Source of the DNA: an uncultured Sphingomonadales bacterium
GTDB lineage: Bacteria; Pseudomonadota; Alphaproteobacteria; Sphingomonadales; Sphingomonadaceae
Reading direction: 5' to 3'
DNA: 8,535 bases
Assembly (NCBI GenBank): GCA_903958285.1
Contig: CAJBSR010000413.1
Span: forward strand, 1 to 8,535
Shown: positions 6,941 through 8,535 of the stretch, in pieces
Layout of the letters: each line of letters starts with the position of its first letter
Position numbering within the stretch: position 1 is the first letter of the stretch
The notes under the pieces: generated by a model
Told to the model about the DNA's origin: nothing
Database searches by the model: none
The model's input: the letters and a program-made list of their open reading frames with translations, nothing else
Program-made: the position numbers and the translations under genes

Positions 6941-8086
6941 TTGGGTGCAGCATTGAGCGTTTCCGGGTTGATGGCGCAGGCGCAGGCTGCAACCGGCCTT
7001 CAGGACTTTGGCGACGACTGGTTCCTAGCGCCTCTCTCCAAGCTTGTTGATTGCGTCAATGCCGAGGCGGGGCTGGTCGCCCCTGATGCGGGTGCGGGTT
7101 ACCGCATCCAGAGCGCCTTGTCTGACCGACTGAAGCTCATCCAATATTTCAAGGACCACCCTGAGGCGTTGGACGAACAGATCGACGTCGCCTGCGCGAT
7201 TATCGGCCTGCCGCGCACCGGGTCCACCGTCATGCACCGGCTGCTCTCCTCCGTGCCGACCGCGACGTCCTTTTTCTGGTGGGAAACGACCTTCCCCCTG
7301 CCCTTTGACGGCGAAGCGCCCGGTGCCCCCTCGCCGCGTATCGCCATGGCGCATCAGATCGTGGACCAATTGCTGCGCGACTGGCCGGACTTTGAGAGCA
7401 TCGACCCGATTGAGGCCGAAGTTGTGGCGGAGGAAGTCATCTTGCTCGACCGGACGTTCTTGTCGACCACCTTTGACTCGATGATGCCCATCCATTCTTA
7501 CGGATATTGGCAGGCGGATCAGGACCATGAACCTGCCTATAGCGACCTGCTGCTGTTCATGAAGGCGCTCCAGCATCAGATGCCATCGCGGCGGGGCAAA
7601 AAGTGGGTGTTGAAGACACCGCACCATCTGCTCGGCGGGATGAACGGGCTGTTGAAGGTCTTCCCGGATGTTCCGCTCGTCATGACGCACCGCAATGTCG
7701 CGCAGGTGCTGCCCAGCTATTGCAGCATGTGCGCATCGATGAGCGTCAACAGCTCCACCACCTACCGCAAGGAAGTCCAAGGCGCGCATTGGACGCGGCG
7801 CTTCAAGACCGGGTTGGAACGCCTCATGGAGCTGCGCAAGACCCTGCCCGAAGGGCGGATTGTCGATGTCCGCTATGAAGACACGGTAAACGACCCCATC
7901 GGCACCGCGGCCCGCGTGCTGGAGGCCATTGGCCTGCCAGTGGACATAGCCGCACTCGAAGCCTGCATCGCTGCCAATGCGCGGGATGCGCGACCCAAGC
8001 ATAAATATTCGGCTGAAGAGTTTGGCCTGTCCCCGGAGGGCATTGCCGCCGATTTCGCATTTTACCACGACGCCTATAAAATCTGA
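6941..8086 (+). CDS. Sulfotransferase family protein (PAPS-dependent type)
   Basis: This 381-residue protein has the bacterial sulfotransferase fold (Sulfotransfer_3-like). Such enzymes transfer a sulfuryl group from PAPS to a hydroxyl or amine. The 5'-phosphate-binding loop is IGLPRTGST at residues 88-96. WVLKTPHHL at 222-230 is the family's middle motif, and MTHRN at 248-252 followed by LPSYCSM fits the 3'-phosphate-binding strand and helix. The start is a TTG chosen from the Shine-Dalgarno at 6928-6935. From there the protein reads LSVSGLMAQAQAATGLQDFGDDWF, as relatives begin. The hydrophobic start looks a little like a signal peptide but is the usual first helix. The gene lies 20 bases after the SnoaL-like gene and 26 before the SDR. 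The acceptor is unknown. A steroid or a pathway intermediate is a guess from context, and loss of PAPS binding is possible. Confidence 0.85.
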   Translation: MGAALSVSGLMAQAQAATGLQDFGDDWFLAPLSKLVDCVNAEAGLVAPDAGAGYRIQSALSDRLKLIQYFKDHPEALDEQIDVACAIIGLPRTGSTVMHRLLSSVPTATSFFWWETTFPLPFDGEAPGAPSPRIAMAHQIVDQLLRDWPDFESIDPIEAEVVAEEVILLDRTFLSTTFDSMMPIHSYGYWQADQDHEPAYSDLLLFMKALQHQMPSRRGKKWVLKTPHHLLGGMNGLLKVFPDVPLVMTHRNVAQVLPSYCSMCASMSVNSSTTYRKEVQGAHWTRRFKTGLERLMELRKTLPEGRIVDVRYEDTVNDPIGTAARVLEAIGLPVDIAALEACIAANARDARPKHKYSAEEFGLSPEGIAADFAFYHDAYKI

Positions 8087-8100
8087 GACCAAGAAGAACA

Positions 8101-8108
8101 AAGGAGAG
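8101..8108 (+). promoter_or_regulatory. Shine-Dalgarno of the partial SDR gene
   Basis: AAGGAGAG lies in the 26-base gap after the sulfotransferase gene. Six bases separate AAGGAG from the ATG at 8113. It is the clearest ribosome-binding site in the second half of the window and suggests that this gene is translated independently of its neighbour. Confidence 0.75.
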
Positions 8109-8112
8109 CATC

Positions 8113-8535
8113 ATGATCCTGAAGGACAAAGTCGTCATCATCACAGGCGCTGGCCCCGGCATGGGGCAGGCCATGTGCCGCGGTGCCGCCGCAGAAGGCG
8201 CAAAGGTTGTTGTGTCCGCCCGCTCGGTGGACGCGATTGAAGCGATTGTCGCCGACATCAAGGCCAAGGGTGGCGAGGCCATTGCCGCCAAATGCGACGT
8301 CTCCAAAACCGAAGACTGCAACGCCCTTGCCAAGGCCGCGCTCGACCAATGGGGCCGCATCGACGGCATGGTCCATTCCGCTTATTACCACCCTGATTGG
8401 TCGAACCTCGACGCGCATTCGATTGACCAATTGTCGAGCGCGCTGGATGTGATCGCCGTCGGTGGCCTCAGGATGGCACAGGCGGTGATCCCGACGATGA
8501 AGGCGCAAGGCTCCGGCTCGATCGTCAACATCTCC
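8113..8535 (+). CDS. Short-chain dehydrogenase/reductase (SDR), 3' end cut by the window
   Basis: Only the first 141 residues are present. The cofactor-binding motif TGAGPGMG is at 11-18. Residues 33-38 (VVSARS) lack the acidic residue typical of NAD-specific SDRs and carry Arg37, suggesting NADP(H). CDVS at 61-64 is the usual adenine-site aspartate segment. Where classical SDRs have NNAG, this protein reads HSAYYH (88-93), a clear departure. The sequence stops at GSIVNIS, just before the expected catalytic serine, so the Ser-Tyr-Lys set cannot be checked. In this operon a hydroxysteroid or other secondary-alcohol dehydrogenase is plausible, but the substrate is unknown. Confidence 0.85.
   Translation, partial: MILKDKVVIITGAGPGMGQAMCRGAAAEGAKVVVSARSVDAIEAIVADIKAKGGEAIAAKCDVSKTEDCNALAKAALDQWGRIDGMVHSAYYHPDWSNLDAHSIDQLSSALDVIAVGGLRMAQAVIPTMKAQGSGSIVNIS

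Noticed and set aside
6941..6990. Signal-peptide-like start of the sulfotransferase (hydrophobic stretch ending AQA)
   Set aside because: It lacks a basic N-terminal region, and relatives start with a similar amphipathic helix before the TGLxDFGDD motif.
7025..8101. 358-codon open frame on the - strand opposite the sulfotransferase
   Set aside because: Antisense shadow of a high-GC gene: the + strand protein has clear family motifs and the antisense product has none.
1..8535. CRISPR arrays, tRNA or rRNA genes, insertion-sequence ends
   Set aside because: No regularly spaced repeats, RNA-gene signatures, transposase-like proteins or terminal inverted repeats were seen; the window is almost fully coding.

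Overview
The window reads as part of an aerobic aromatic-ring and steroid catabolism operon from a high-GC alphaproteobacterium. A sphingomonad-type genome is my best guess, from codon bias and gene style; it is not proven. Nine genes lie on the + strand and none is convincing on the - strand. The last gene runs off the right edge. Gene order closely follows the testosterone/cholesterol ring-degradation operons (tesA1-A2-D-E-F-G of Comamonas, hsa genes of actinobacteria).

Layout: (1) 1-151 is an AT-rich leader with short direct repeats and a strong ribosome-binding site, probably the operon's control region. (2) 152-4952 is a core catabolic block: an HsaA/TesA1-like flavin-dependent hydroxylase, a meta-cleavage-product hydrolase (HsaD/TesD-like), 2-hydroxypentadienoate hydratase, acylating acetaldehyde dehydrogenase and 4-hydroxy-2-oxovalerate aldolase. 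Together these hydroxylate a phenolic ring, hydrolyse the extradiol cleavage product, and convert the released dienoate to pyruvate and an acyl-CoA. (3) 4945-6405 encodes an FAD enzyme of the 3-ketosteroid dehydrogenase/fumarate reductase superfamily. Its candidate active-site residues (Tyr316, Tyr463, Ser465) match the delta4-(5alpha)-3-ketosteroid dehydrogenase pattern at a constant offset, and this is the best evidence that the pathway substrate is a steroid. (4) 6402-8535 holds three less expected genes: a SnoaL/NTF2-fold protein with a dehydratase-like residue set, a PAPS-type sulfotransferase, and the first 141 residues of a short-chain dehydrogenase/reductase (SDR).

The first seven genes are separated by at most 16 bases or overlap by 4 to 14 bases, so they are almost certainly co-transcribed and partly translationally coupled. 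The last two follow gaps of 20 and 26 bases, each with its own strong Shine-Dalgarno. No terminator is visible. The flavin reductase that normally supplies the HsaA-type hydroxylase (hsaB/tesA2) and the extradiol dioxygenase (hsaC/tesB) are both absent from the window.

The core pathway is known biology. The part most worth following up is the SnoaL-like/sulfotransferase/SDR group attached to it, whose role I cannot assign from sequence alone. Homologue residue numbers cited below are from memory.
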